From: Marinobacter similis
GTDB lineage: Bacteria > Pseudomonadota > Gammaproteobacteria > Pseudomonadales > Oleiphilaceae
DNA: 64,000 nt
Direction of reading: 5' to 3'
Assembly: GCF_000830985.1 (NCBI RefSeq)
Contig: NZ_CP007151.1
Span: forward strand, 248,001 to 312,000
Shown: piece after piece, positions 18,438 through 28,928 of the stretch
Layout of the letters: each line of letters begins with the position of its first letter
How positions within the stretch are numbered: the stretch's first letter is position 1
Translations under genes and position numbers: made by a program
Notes under the pieces: generated by a model
The model's input: the letters and a program-made list of their open reading frames with translations, nothing else
What the model was told of the DNA's origin: nothing
Database searches by the model: none

Positions 18438-20165
18438 ATGTATTACGACTTTTTCGGCTTTCGGGAACCGCCGTTTTCCATTGCGCCCGATCCCCGCTAC
18501 CTGTACCTCAGTGAACGCCACAAGGAAGCCCTGGCGCACCTGATGTACGGCGTTGAGGGGCAGGGCGGTTTTATCGTGATCACGGGAGAGGTGGGAACAG
18601 GAAAAACCACGGTGTCCCGGTGTTTCATAGAAAACGCGCCGGAAAATGCCGACATTGCGCTCATTCTCAATCCACGGCTTTCCGCTCGCGAATTGCTTTC
18701 ATCCGTTTGCGATGAAATGGGCGTGTCGCATCCTTCCAACGCAACCATTAAAGAGTTGGTTGACCTGATTAACCAGGATCTGCTCAGCGCTCATGCCGCC
18801 GGGCGGCATAAGGTCCTGATGATTGACGAGGCCCAGAATCTTTCCGCGGATGTGCTTGAACAGCTGCGCCTGTTGACCAACCTGGAAACCGCTGAGAAGA
18901 AGCTGTTGCAGATCGTGCTGCTGGGTCAGCCGGAATTGCAGCAGATATTGGCAATGCCAGAGTTGCGTCAGTTGAATCAGCGGGTAACCGCGCGCTATCA
19001 CCTCAATGCTATCGGCCGCGCAGAGTTACCCAACTATCTGAGCTACCGCCTGAGTGTCGCCGGTATGCGCGGAGATATTTTCAATGCCGGAGCAGTTTCC
19101 CGCCTGTACAAGGAAAGTCAGGGCATTCCCCGGTTGATCAACCTGATCAGTGATCGCGCTCTGCTGGGTGCTTACGCTGAAGGCGAGCATGAAATCACCT
19201 CAGCGCACATTCGCCAAGCGGCTCGGGAAGTCCGGGGTGATACCTCCAACACGCAGGCCAGGCAGGCGGCCGTGGTCAGCAGATCATCCCATTATCTTCT
19301 GCTCACAGCTTCGCTGCTGGTGGCGGTAGTGGGAACGGTCTGGCTGGCGGATCGCTGGCCTGTGACCGTGACTGACATCCAGGCTGGATTTTCGTCCTCA
19401 TCGGTGCAAGCTGGCATCGTGGAGCGAGGCGACTCACAGAGCACCGACCAATCCGGCCGGTTGGCGTCAGTTTCGAGTCCGGCACCGGAAGAACTTCAGG
19501 GGCAGCAGAATCCGCAGGACGCTGTTCCGGCACCTGAGTCGTTTGAGTTCTCTTCGCACTCTATCACCCTGGTGGACGCCTTCAGGTCTCTGTTCAAGCT
19601 CTGGGAGTATGACTACAGGCCGGAAGCCTTCCCGACCGCTTGTCAGTATGCCCGCGCCGAGGGCCTGGCCTGCCTGGAGCGCCAAGGCACCCGTCGCAGC
19701 CTCGAATTCCTGAATCGGCCCGCTATCCTCGAGCTTCGGGATCAATCCGGCAAACGCGGCTATGCCGTGTTGAAGAGCTTGGACGGAGGCGTGGCGACGA
19801 TCGTCACGCCCGAGGGCTCCCGTGAGATCACCTTTACCAGTATTGAGCAGTATTGGTTTGGTGAATTCCGCATCCTGTGGCGGCGCCCGGACTTTCTGGA
19901 TGTGCCGGCGGACAGCGGCAGCCGCGAAGAGCAGCTGTGGATCGGCGCTCGTATGATGGAGCTTGCCGACAAGCACAGCGAGTCGGGTGTTGAGACGGGT
20001 CGAATCAACCGGATGCCAACGGAAAAGCAGATTCGTTGGTATCAGGATTTGAAAGGACTGACGGTTGATGGCATTGCGGGCGCGATGACCATAATCCAGA
20101 TCAACAACGATCTGGGTGGGCCATTCCCCCGGCTGACACCGCCAGCTCCGCCGGAAGGTCAATAA
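18438..20165 (+). CDS. GspA/ExeA-type AAA ATPase with peptidoglycan-binding C-terminus
   Basis: 575 residues. The N-terminus YYDFFGFREPPFSIAPDPRY is the classic ExeA/MshM start. Walker A GEVGTGKTT is at ~48-56 and Walker B IDEAQNLS at ~130. One membrane helix (HYLLLTASLLVAVVGTVWLA) lies at ~287-306. A periplasmic region ends in a peptidoglycan-binding-like stretch (IRWYQDLKGLTVDGIAG, ~534-550). In Aeromonas, ExeA with ExeB remodels peptidoglycan to allow assembly of the type II secretin. The next gene, three bases on, is the ExeB/GspB partner. No other secretion genes are here, so the pair could serve a T2SS, MSHA or type IV pilus secretin elsewhere. Confidence 0.85.
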   Translation: MYYDFFGFREPPFSIAPDPRYLYLSERHKEALAHLMYGVEGQGGFIVITGEVGTGKTTVSRCFIENAPENADIALILNPRLSARELLSSVCDEMGVSHPSNATIKELVDLINQDLLSAHAAGRHKVLMIDEAQNLSADVLEQLRLLTNLETAEKKLLQIVLLGQPELQQILAMPELRQLNQRVTARYHLNAIGRAELPNYLSYRLSVAGMRGDIFNAGAVSRLYKESQGIPRLINLISDRALLGAYAEGEHEITSAHIRQAAREVRGDTSNTQARQAAVVSRSSHYLLLTASLLVAVVGTVWLADRWPVTVTDIQAGFSSSSVQAGIVERGDSQSTDQSGRLASVSSPAPEELQGQQNPQDAVPAPESFEFSSHSITLVDAFRSLFKLWEYDYRPEAFPTACQYARAEGLACLERQGTRRSLEFLNRPAILELRDQSGKRGYAVLKSLDGGVATIVTPEGSREITFTSIEQYWFGEFRILWRRPDFLDVPADSGSREEQLWIGARMMELADKHSESGVETGRINRMPTEKQIRWYQDLKGLTVDGIAGAMTIIQINNDLGGPFPRLTPPAPPEGQ

Positions 20166-20167
20166 GC

Positions 20168-20884
20168 ATGTCCTACATACTCGATGCACTCAGGAAATCT
20201 GAGACCGAACGGCGCCAGGGCAAGATCCCTGATCTGGGGCATCAGGTTCAACTGATCCATCGCCCCAAGAAAAGGAAAGCATCGCCTGTTGTCTGGCTTG
20301 CGCTGGCGTTGGTTGTAAATGCTGGGGTTCTGGCCGTGCTGTTCTGGCCGCAGGCGTCACACGTGGTCGCTGTGCCTGCCTCCGAGCAGCCGTCGGGTGT
20401 TGTCGGCGATAATGCACCTCCGACGGATGTTGAGAAACAATCAGTCCAGGCCGAGGTTTCCGAGCCTGTGCCCGGAGCTGACTCCAGTCCGGTCAAGGCA
20501 CAAGCGGATGAGGCCCTGGCAGAGAGTGGCAGCGTTGCATCAAATGAAAGCCCGCGAGAGCGGCCGACGATCATTGTCCCTGCTGCAGAAGCAACCCGCG
20601 ACAATTCGGTATTGCGAGCAACGGCCCCGGCTGGCAGGGTACCGCACCTGGTTGAACTTCCCCTTTCTTTCCAAAAGAGCGTTCCTGACTTGACCTTTAA
20701 TAGCCACATCTACGCCTCCGATCCTTTCGCAAGCCGCGTCATGATCAACAGCAATTACCTGCGCCGTGGCGACAGCTTCTCGGGGCTTCGGGTTGAAAGC
20801 ATCACCCAGGATGGCGTGGTACTCAGCAAGCAGGGCCAGCGCTTCCGGGTCGGGATTGTCCGCGACTGGGTGAGCCCGCGCTGA
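20168..20884 (+). CDS. GspB/ExeB-like periplasmic partner of the GspA ATPase
   Basis: 238 residues beginning SYILDALRKSETERRQG, the recognisable N-terminal motif of GspB/ExeB proteins. A membrane helix (VVWLALALVVNAGVLAVLFW, ~40-59) is followed by a Pro/Ala/Glu-rich linker. A compact C-terminal domain (FNSHIYASDPFASRVMINSN to QRFRVGIVRDWV) is the GspB domain, similar to PilP/GspC homology regions. It forms an inner-membrane complex with GspA and contacts the secretin. It starts two bases after the gspA-like stop, and its TGA overlaps the dinG ATG at 20884, indicating one transcript. Confidence 0.85.
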   Translation: MSYILDALRKSETERRQGKIPDLGHQVQLIHRPKKRKASPVVWLALALVVNAGVLAVLFWPQASHVVAVPASEQPSGVVGDNAPPTDVEKQSVQAEVSEPVPGADSSPVKAQADEALAESGSVASNESPRERPTIIVPAAEATRDNSVLRATAPAGRVPHLVELPLSFQKSVPDLTFNSHIYASDPFASRVMINSNYLRRGDSFSGLRVESITQDGVVLSKQGQRFRVGIVRDWVSPR

Positions 20885-23084
20885 TGGCGTTAACCGACGA
20901 GATCAAACAGCAGATTCAGCAGGGTTACCGGGACGTTCTTGCAGGCAAGGATGTACGGGCGCGCTATGGCCAACGGCTGATGATCGCCGAGATTGCCCGG
21001 TACATGGGCGATATCACCGAGAACGATGGCCAGCGCACCTCACCAGCTTCGGCTTGCGTGGTCGAAGCCGGCACCGGTACCGGCAAAACCCTGGCGTATC
21101 TGATTGCCGCAATACCAGTGGCCAAAGCCCTGGGCAAGACATTGGTGATTTCCACGGCGACAGTAGCTTTGCAGGACCAGATTGTGCTCAAGGATCTGCC
21201 GGATCTGCGCAAGCATAGCAATATGGATTTCAGCTGGACCTGGCCAAGGGCCGGGGCCGCTACCTTTGCATGTCGAGACTCGAAGCGCGGCTTCACGACG
21301 AGGGCAATGGCGACAGCGATACCATGCCCCTGTTCCTGCTCGACGGTCCCAAGGGCGAGGAGCCAGGAACCCGGGCCTTTTTTGAAGAGATGCTGGCGAG
21401 CTACGGATCCCGTAAATGGGACGGTGATCGGGACCATTGGCCCGAGCAAATTCCGGACGATGTATGGCGACAGGTAACCACCGATCACCGCCAGTGCACC
21501 AACCGCCATTGCAGCTATTTCGACAGCTGTGCCTTTTTCGACGCCCGTAAGGACCTCGACGACGCCGATATTGTCGTAGCTAATCACGACCTGGTGTTGG
21601 CTGATCTGGCCCTGGGTGGCGGAGCAATCCTGCCTGAACCAGAAAACGCGCTGTTCATTTTCGATGAGGCCCACCATCTGCCAGACAAGGCGCTGAATCA
21701 CTTTGCCGCGTCGGTTCCCTTGAACTCCACGCGCCAGTGGCTGAAGCAGTTGTCTCAGGCCCTGACCAAGATGCAGCCGTTCCTGGCGCCGGGAACACAG
21801 GGCACCAAGACCCTGGATCGGATCAGCGGAGCCTCCCGTGAAGTCGATCAGGTGCTGACCCGGGTTTACGACGAGGCGGAACAGAACACCGGTTGGGAAT
21901 TCAACGAAGAACGCCGAACCGCCCAATGGCGTTATCCGGAAGGCGCATTGCCCGAAGCTTTGGCCGAACTTTCCGCCGAAGCGCGCATTGCCACGGCCAA
22001 TTTGGTGCGTCACTTGGGGGCTTTGGCCGATGAGCTCCAGGGCGCGTTTGATGAACGCAAAGATCATGAGATTGATCGGGACACCGCCGAGGCCTGGTAT
22101 CCGGTGATCGGGTCGTTCCACAGTCGGGCGGAAGACCAGCTCCGGCTCTGGGTCGCCTGGTGCGAGCAGGGCGACGCCAAACCGGCTGACAACGAAACGG
22201 AATCGGATCAAGACGATGGTGCGGCCAAGAAGCGCACCGGCTACAAGAGCCCAGCTCCGGCTCGGTGGGCGGTCAGGCAGCGCTGGGACCATGCCGAGGA
22301 CATTACCCTCTACAGTTCGCCAGTGCTGGCAGACAGCCTGCTGTACTCCCGGCTTTGGTCCAGAGCTTACGGTTCGGTTCTGACCAGTGCCACACTGACG
22401 GCACTGGGACGCTTTGATCGTCTGCGGGCCCGGGCCGGACTGCCCGAGTCAAGCCGCTATCTGGTGGTACCCAGTTCCTTCCGCTATGGCGAGATGGCTA
22501 CGGTGGAAGTCCCCGCCATGTCCATCATGCCAACCGATGACACCTTCACAGATGCTCTGGTGGAGCGTTTGCCAGATCTGTGGGCGGGCGAGAAGGCGAC
22601 GCTGGTGCTGTTTACCTCACGCCGGCAGATGCAGCAGGTACGCGATGCGCTGGCGCCCGAGTATCCTGACCTGATCATCACCCAGGATGACATGGCCAAA
22701 GGCGAGGTTCTGCGCCAACACTGCAGCCGCGTAGATGAGGGACGCCCAAGTGTCCTCTTCGGTGTGGCCAGTTTTGCCGAGGGAATTGACTTGCCGGGCA
22801 AGTACCTGCATCACGTGGTTATTACCCGACTGCCGTTCTCGGTGCCAGACGATCCGATTGAAGCGAGCCTGGCGGAGTGGGTGACCCAGCGAGGCGGAAA
22901 TCCGTTCATGGAAATTACCGTTCCCGATGCGTCGATCAAACTCGTTCAGGCGGTCGGCCGGCTGTTGAGAACAGAGCAGGACACTGGCCGCGTCACCATC
23001 CTTGACCGCCGCATCATTGCGCGGCGCTATGGCCAGTTGTTGCTGGACGCGCTGCCGCCATTCCGCCGTGTGATCGAATACTGA
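20884..23084 (+). CDS. dinG: ATP-dependent DNA helicase DinG (frameshifted near 21233)
   Basis: XPD-like superfamily 2 helicase with Walker A EAGTGTGKTLAYL, four-Cys iron-sulfur region (Cys in RYLCMSR, then CTNRHCSYFDSC), DEAH-type FDEAHHLPD, and C-terminal motifs SVLFGVASFAEGID and VQAVGRLLRTEQDTG. The frame breaks near 21233 (NMDF then QLDLAKGRGRYLC); adding one base gives 733 residues, normal for DinG. It unwinds R-loops and G-quadruplexes in the cytoplasm. Its start overlaps the gspB-like stop. A bidirectional terminator follows the gene. Confidence 0.92.
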
Positions 23085-23091
23085 CCATAAA

Positions 23092-23120
23092 AAAAGAGCC
23101 AGCCCCTAGGGGTGGCTCTT
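23092..23120. terminator. Bidirectional terminator between dinG and the MalT-like gene
   Basis: Hairpin AAGAGCCA...TGGCTCTT with an inner CCCC/GGGG extension. An A-run on the left becomes a U-run for transcripts arriving on the minus strand, so it is strongest for the leftward MalT-like gene. The plus-strand side has only TTATT. Confidence 0.75.
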
Positions 23121-23329
23121 ATTAAAAGGATTCTCTCGAACCCAGGGCGTCGAAACAACGCGGAGCAAGAAATCTGAAGGCCTGAAGTTTCAGAATTCAA
23201 GGAGAGGTTTCCCTCACCGTTGAAAACATAATAGGGGCTTAGGGGGCGTAAACGGATCGTCCAAAGGGCGTAGTCCGGGGTGTTTGTGGCGTGCAAACGT
23301 GACGCGCGTCACAGAACGAACTCCGTTAC

Positions 23330-26076
23330 TCAGCCCGATAGCAAGCCGAGATCCCGTGCTTTTGCCAGCGCCTCGGTGCGCCGGCCCACACCGAGCTTGC
23401 CGTAAAGGTTGCGGATATGGGCTTTCACAGTGGCGGGTGCGACATCCATTTGAGCGGCAATCTGCTTGTTGGCGTGCCCCTCATGAATCAGAGCCAGAAC
23501 TTCCATTTCCCGTTGGCTAAGCGGTTCCGGCAAAACAGTGGCTGTGCTTCCGGCTGACGGGGCGACTGGTCGGGTTAATGAAAGCCCCGCGGAAGCCTCA
23601 GCAGCGTCAGAAAGCTTGTCGAGGACTTGGGTGAGTTCCCGGTACCAGCTGCCGGGTGTCTTCAGTACGGAAAGCCGCCGAAGCATGGAGCGCAGGTGCG
23701 GGCTCTCTTCAATAAACAGGCCCATGAATCCCGCCTCTGACGCCTTTCGTACAGCCCGAGTCAGCATTTCACACGCCTCTTGTGCCCGGTCCTGAAGATC
23801 CAGTGCTTCACCATAAACCAGCAGGATCTCAACAAGGTGACGATTGTGGGCATTACGCTCGGCTGCCGGTAACAAAGCGCTGAGAATTTCCTGGGCCCGC
23901 TCTGGCTGCTTCTGGGCGACCTTCAGTCGAGCCAGGCTAATCAGGTTCTGTTCGCGGTTTAACGGGTTGGTCGTGGGCTCTTTCTCCGCAGCGTTCAGGC
24001 AGGCCTCGGCTTTTTCGAGGTCGCCTAGGGCTAGATGGCATCTGGCTAAAAGGGCCGAACTCGCGGGTGGTTCGAAGACAATGTGCTCCCGCCGTTTGCG
24101 TCCCACCTGGGCCGCATCTTCCAGCGCTTCGATGGCATCGGTAAATCGACCTTCACTGAACGCGAGGTGCCCACGCACGTACTGGATGATGACATGCTGC
24201 CCCGGTTCGGTGCCGCGATGTACATGTTCCAGCAGTGGCGCGAGATGGGTGGCTGCCAGTGAGTGCTGGTTGCGTTCCCGGTAGATCTCGGCCAAGGCGC
24301 TGTTTTGCCAGCACGAGATTAGCCGGGGCTGACTTGGATCAGAGTAATGTTTGTCCACCCATTTTCGGATGTCGGCGCAGCTACTCAGGGCCAGCTCAAT
24401 GTCGCCGCGGTTGTACTGAATCCACGCCAATAAGCCGCCACTGGACAGCACCGTGCTTGGCTTGCGCTCGATCTGACCATAACGAACGGCCGATTGCAGG
24501 GCATCTTCGGCATCCATCAGCAGCCTTTGCCGAAGTAGTCCAGCCCGACGCCATAGTAAGTGACGGATTTCAGGGGGATGCGGGTGTGATCGATGTCCTT
24601 CAGCACCTGCCGGGTGAGATCGCTGGCGCTCTTGTCGTCACTGCGGGTGCGCGCGAGATAGGAGCGCACCAGGGAAATTTCGCTCTGGAGGCCGAGGGCC
24701 CCTTCGGCGTCGGGATGAGAATCGGCAACCCGCCGATCAAGTAAGTCTTCAAGGCTGGCAAGAAGCGGGTCTAGCCCATCAAGCCGATTGGCAAAGAAGC
24801 GGCCCCAGATCCGGAGCATCTGCAGCTGGGGGCTGTCTTCAATCAGGGATTCCGGAAGAAATTGGAGCCAATCGAGTACCGGCAGGTGATAGCCGCTATG
24901 AATAAGGTTGTTACCATGCTCAGCCAGCACCGCCGCAAGCCATTGCCTGTCACCCTGATGCACGATCTGGCTGATGCCGTCCTGGACGTGGCCATGGTCA
25001 AGAAGCCACTTGACGGTGCTGCGCCAAAGCGCCTCTGCTCGCTTCGGATCTGTTTGCTTTAGCCGTTGGAGCAGCGCGTCCCGGAACAGGTCGTGATAAC
25101 GGAACCATTGATTGTCGGTGTCCAGGGGAATCAGGAAGAGATTCTGGCTGAGCAATCTCTCCAGCAGTTTTTGGCTGTCTCCGGTTGCTCGAATAGCATC
25201 GCATAAGGACGCACTCAGGCGAGGACAGCAGGCGGTATCCAGGAGGAACTGGGTCAGTTCTTCTGGCTGCTGTTCCAATACCTCGGTGAGAACGTAATCG
25301 CTGATCTGTCGCTCGTCGACATCCAGTTGTGGTTCCGGTAGCCCGGAACTTGCCTCTGCTGATAGGTCAACGCTCTTGGGACCGTTGCCGGACAGGGCTG
25401 TAAGTTGCATCGCCGCAACCCAGCCTTCGGTTCTTCGACAAATGGACCGGACATCGGCCTCCGATACGCTAAGCCCCATGGTGTCCTGAAAGAAACGACG
25501 GCATTCATCTTCTGAGAACGCCAGCAAACCGGGATGAACGTCTTGCACCCAGCGCCGAACCCGCCAGCGCGACAGTGGCATTTCGGGTTCTGTTCGGGAT
25601 GCCAGGGTGACCGTAATTGCGGGCGGCAGGTAGTCGATGAAGTAAGCGAAATCCCGAAGAATCTGGGTATGCCGGATGAAGTGGAAGTCATCGAGCACCA
25701 GAAACCAGGGACTGGCATCCGCCGACAGCAGATTCAGTAAACCGGTTATTGCGCAGGTTGCGGTATCACCCTCTACTTGGCTGAGTTGTTTTCGGCAGTC
25801 TGCCAACCCAGCCAGTCCGGCATGTTCGAAAGCGCCAATAACATACTGCCAAAACCGGCGGGGCTCATTGTCATGTTCGTCCAGAGACAACCACGCTGTG
25901 GGGGAGGGTGTTTCTGCGCACCACTGGCTTGCCAGGGTAGTCTTTCCAAAACCGGCCGGGGCGATCACCAGATTCAGCCTTTTGGGGCTTGAAGGCTTCA
26001 GCAATGAACTCAACCGGTCGCGATGGACCGCGCGCCGGTCGGTCGTTGGCCGAAGGAATTTGGTGGTCAACAGCAT
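23330..26076 (-). CDS. MalT-like large ATP-binding LuxR-family regulator (frameshifted near 24527)
   Basis: The N-terminus has LLTTKFLRPTTDRRAVHRDR followed by Walker A APAGFGKTTLAS at ~38-49 and a Walker B-like FLVLDDFHFI, the STAND NTPase layout. A long TPR-rich middle follows. The C-terminal LuxR helix-turn-helix reads LSQREMEVLALIHEGHANKQ with VKAHIRNLYGKLGVGRRTEA. Near 24527 the frame breaks (YFGKG then LLMDAEDAL); one added base gives ~915 residues, the MalT/LAL size. It is divergent from cysB. No maltose genes are nearby, so the inducer and regulon are unknown; it may act on distant genes. Confidence 0.85.
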
Positions 26077-26214
26077 GGGGGTCCCGGTTACAACAAGTGT
26101 CGATAACGGATTGTGTGCTTTGTCCCAGCCAAGTCAAGCGCAGAAATCACAGAAAGCCCTGTCGGGAGCAGTGGTAATGCATTTTTGGTCTAAACTAAAA
26201 GACAGGGAGCACCT

Positions 26215-26229
26215 ATTCTAAAAAAGAAT
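26215..26229. promoter_or_regulatory. Inverted repeat upstream of cysB, possible LysR-type operator
   Basis: A perfect ATTCT-AAAAA-AGAAT palindrome lies about 90 bases before the cysB start, in the region shared with the divergent MalT-like gene. It contains the T-N11-A spacing typical of LysR-type regulator sites. CysB is known to repress its own gene in enterics, so autoregulation is plausible, but the site is inferred only from symmetry. Confidence 0.4.
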
Positions 26230-26273
26230 GAAAAATACCCTTTTTATGCGTACGCTTGGGCAAAGCGGATTGA

Positions 26274-27296
<1,023 letters not shown>

Positions 27297-27328
27297 TCAG
27301 GTGGGCGCGCGTGGTTAGGCGGGGAAAA

Positions 27329-27353
27329 TTGCCTTAGGAGGATCCTAAGGCAA
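27329..27353. terminator. Terminator hairpin between cysB and cysH
   Basis: Perfect 11-bp stem TTGCCTTAGGA/TCCTAAGGCAA with a three-base loop, placed two bases after the cysH stop. On the minus strand it is followed by TTTTCC, so it mainly ends cysH; it also lies 33 bases beyond the cysB stop and may block readthrough both ways. Confidence 0.8.
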
Positions 27354-27354
27354 C

Positions 27355-28076
27355 TTACTCCTTGGCGATCAGGTTACCGGCGTGCAGCCCGCATTCCTTC
27401 TTGGTCGCTTCTTCCCACCACCAACGTCCTTCGCGCTCATGCTGGCCTGGCAGGACAGGGCGCGTGCAGGGCTGGCAGCCAATACTGACAAAGCCTTTCT
27501 CATGCAGCTCGTTGTAGGGCGCTTCCGACATCCGGATGTAGTCCCAGACTTCTTTTGATGTCCAGTTTGCCAGCGGATTGAACTTGATCAGGGTTTTGGA
27601 TTCTGTCGAGAAGGCGGTGTCTTCCTGAACCACAGGCACGTCGTTGCGGGTGCCCGGGCTCTGGTCCTTACGTTGACCGGTGATCCACGCATCCACGGTG
27701 GCCAGCTTGCGCCTCAGCGGATTGACCTTGCGAATGCCACAGCACTCAGAGTGTCCGTCTTCGAAAAAGCTGAACAGCCCCTTTTGGTTTACCAGATCCT
27801 GTACTTCGGCCGAATCGGGAAACAGGACTTCGATGTTGATGCCGTAGTGTTTGCGCACTCGCTCGATGAATTCGTAGGTTTCCGGATGCAGGCGACCGGT
27901 ATCCAGAGTGAATACCTGCAGGTTGTCGGTTAAACGGTGTGCCAATTCAATCAGAACGACGTCTTCGGCCCCGCTGAAGGAGATGGCGATGTTGTCGTAC
28001 TTCTTCAGTGCGGCCTTGAGAATGGCGCGTGGCTTTCGCCTTCAAGTTCGTCCCGGAGCTGCTGAATGTCAGTCAT
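27355..28076 (-). CDS. cysH: Assimilatory APS/PAPS reductase CysH, iron-sulfur type (frameshifted near 28030)
   Basis: The start [15 protein letters not shown] is at 28074-28076. The frame breaks near 28030, and the body continues with [20 protein letters not shown] (PP-loop), [16 protein letters not shown], a [10 protein letters not shown] pair, and the C-terminal CQPC and CGLH cysteines. One added base gives 240 residues. The Cys-Cys plus CxxC set binds a [4Fe-4S] cluster and marks the group that reduces adenylylsulfate directly (APS reductase, as in Pseudomonas) rather than the enteric PAPS enzyme, which keeps only the last cysteine. It works in the cytoplasm with thioredoxin and is probably controlled by the adjacent CysB. 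Confidence 0.92.
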
Positions 28077-28256
28077 TGCTTTTCAGTACCTGATCTAAAT
28101 GAGTGAAAAGCTACCATTAAATGCCTCATAGCTTGAAGGAATGAGCATCTATATGGATATGCCCGATGCATTCCCCGGCTGTTTTTTTTATCATACGGCG
28201 CTAACCAAGCCAGAGCATCCGCTCTCGCGCACTCAACTGTTTATCAGGAGACCACT

Positions 28257-28871
28257 GTGGAACTCGCATGCCTTGACCTTGAAGGAGTACTGATTCCGGA
28301 AATCTGGATCGCATTCGCCGAAAAAACCGGCATCGAAGAGCTCAAGGCGACCACACGGGATGTTCCTGATTACGACGTACTGATGACCCAGCGCCTGAAG
28401 ATTCTCGATCAACACGGCTACGGTCTTCCACAGATTCAGGAAGTGATCGGTGAGCTGGACCCGCTGCCGGGCGCGCGGGAGTTCCTGGATTGGCTGCGTC
28501 AACGCTTCCAGGTGGTGATTCTCTCCGACACTTTTTATGAGTTCGCCATGCCGTTGATGGCCAAGCTCGGCTTCCCCGCGCTGTTGTGCCACAAGCTCGA
28601 AGTAGCCGAAAACGGTCAGATCACCGATTACCTGCTTCGTCAGCGTGACCCCAAGCGCCAGTCAGTGCGGGCTTTCCAGTTGCTGAACTATCGGGTAATC
28701 GCAGCCGGCGATTCCTACAACGACACCACCATGCTGGGCCAGGCTGAAGCGGGCATTCTGTTCCACGCCCCTCAGAATGTCATCGAGGAGTTCCCGCAGT
28801 ATCCTGCGGTGCATAACTTTGATGACCTGAGGCAGGAATTCTTGAAGGCGAGTGCGGTGCACAGCGCGTAG
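28257..28871 (+). CDS. thrH: ThrH phosphoserine phosphatase / homoserine phosphotransferase
   Basis: 204 residues from a GTG start preceded by AGGAGA. HAD-superfamily motifs: nucleophile segment ACLDLEGVLIPEIW (DxEG form special to ThrH), motif II ILSDTFYEF, conserved Lys in QRDPKRQSVRA, and motif IV AAGDSYNDTTML. In Pseudomonas, ThrH dephosphorylates phosphoserine and can move the phosphate to homoserine, linking serine and threonine synthesis. It is divergent from cysH and ends at a hairpin shared with pabB. Confidence 0.92.
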   Translation: MELACLDLEGVLIPEIWIAFAEKTGIEELKATTRDVPDYDVLMTQRLKILDQHGYGLPQIQEVIGELDPLPGAREFLDWLRQRFQVVILSDTFYEFAMPLMAKLGFPALLCHKLEVAENGQITDYLLRQRDPKRQSVRAFQLLNYRVIAAGDSYNDTTMLGQAEAGILFHAPQNVIEEFPQYPAVHNFDDLRQEFLKASAVHSA

Positions 28872-28902
28872 TTGTGCATAAGGAGTTGAGCATCAGGAAA
28901 GG

Positions 28903-28928
28903 CTAGGGGGTTTGTATCGGCCCCCTAG
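28903..28928. terminator. Shared terminator hairpin between thrH and pabB
   Basis: A CTAGGGGG/CCCCCTAG stem with a 10-base loop lies between the convergent genes and overlaps the last codons of pabB. No long T-run follows on either side, so efficiency is uncertain. Confidence 0.5.

Noticed and set aside
20964..22292. 442-codon minus-strand open frame across dinG
   Set aside because: Antisense to DinG helicase and iron-sulfur motifs; composition is typical of an antisense shadow.
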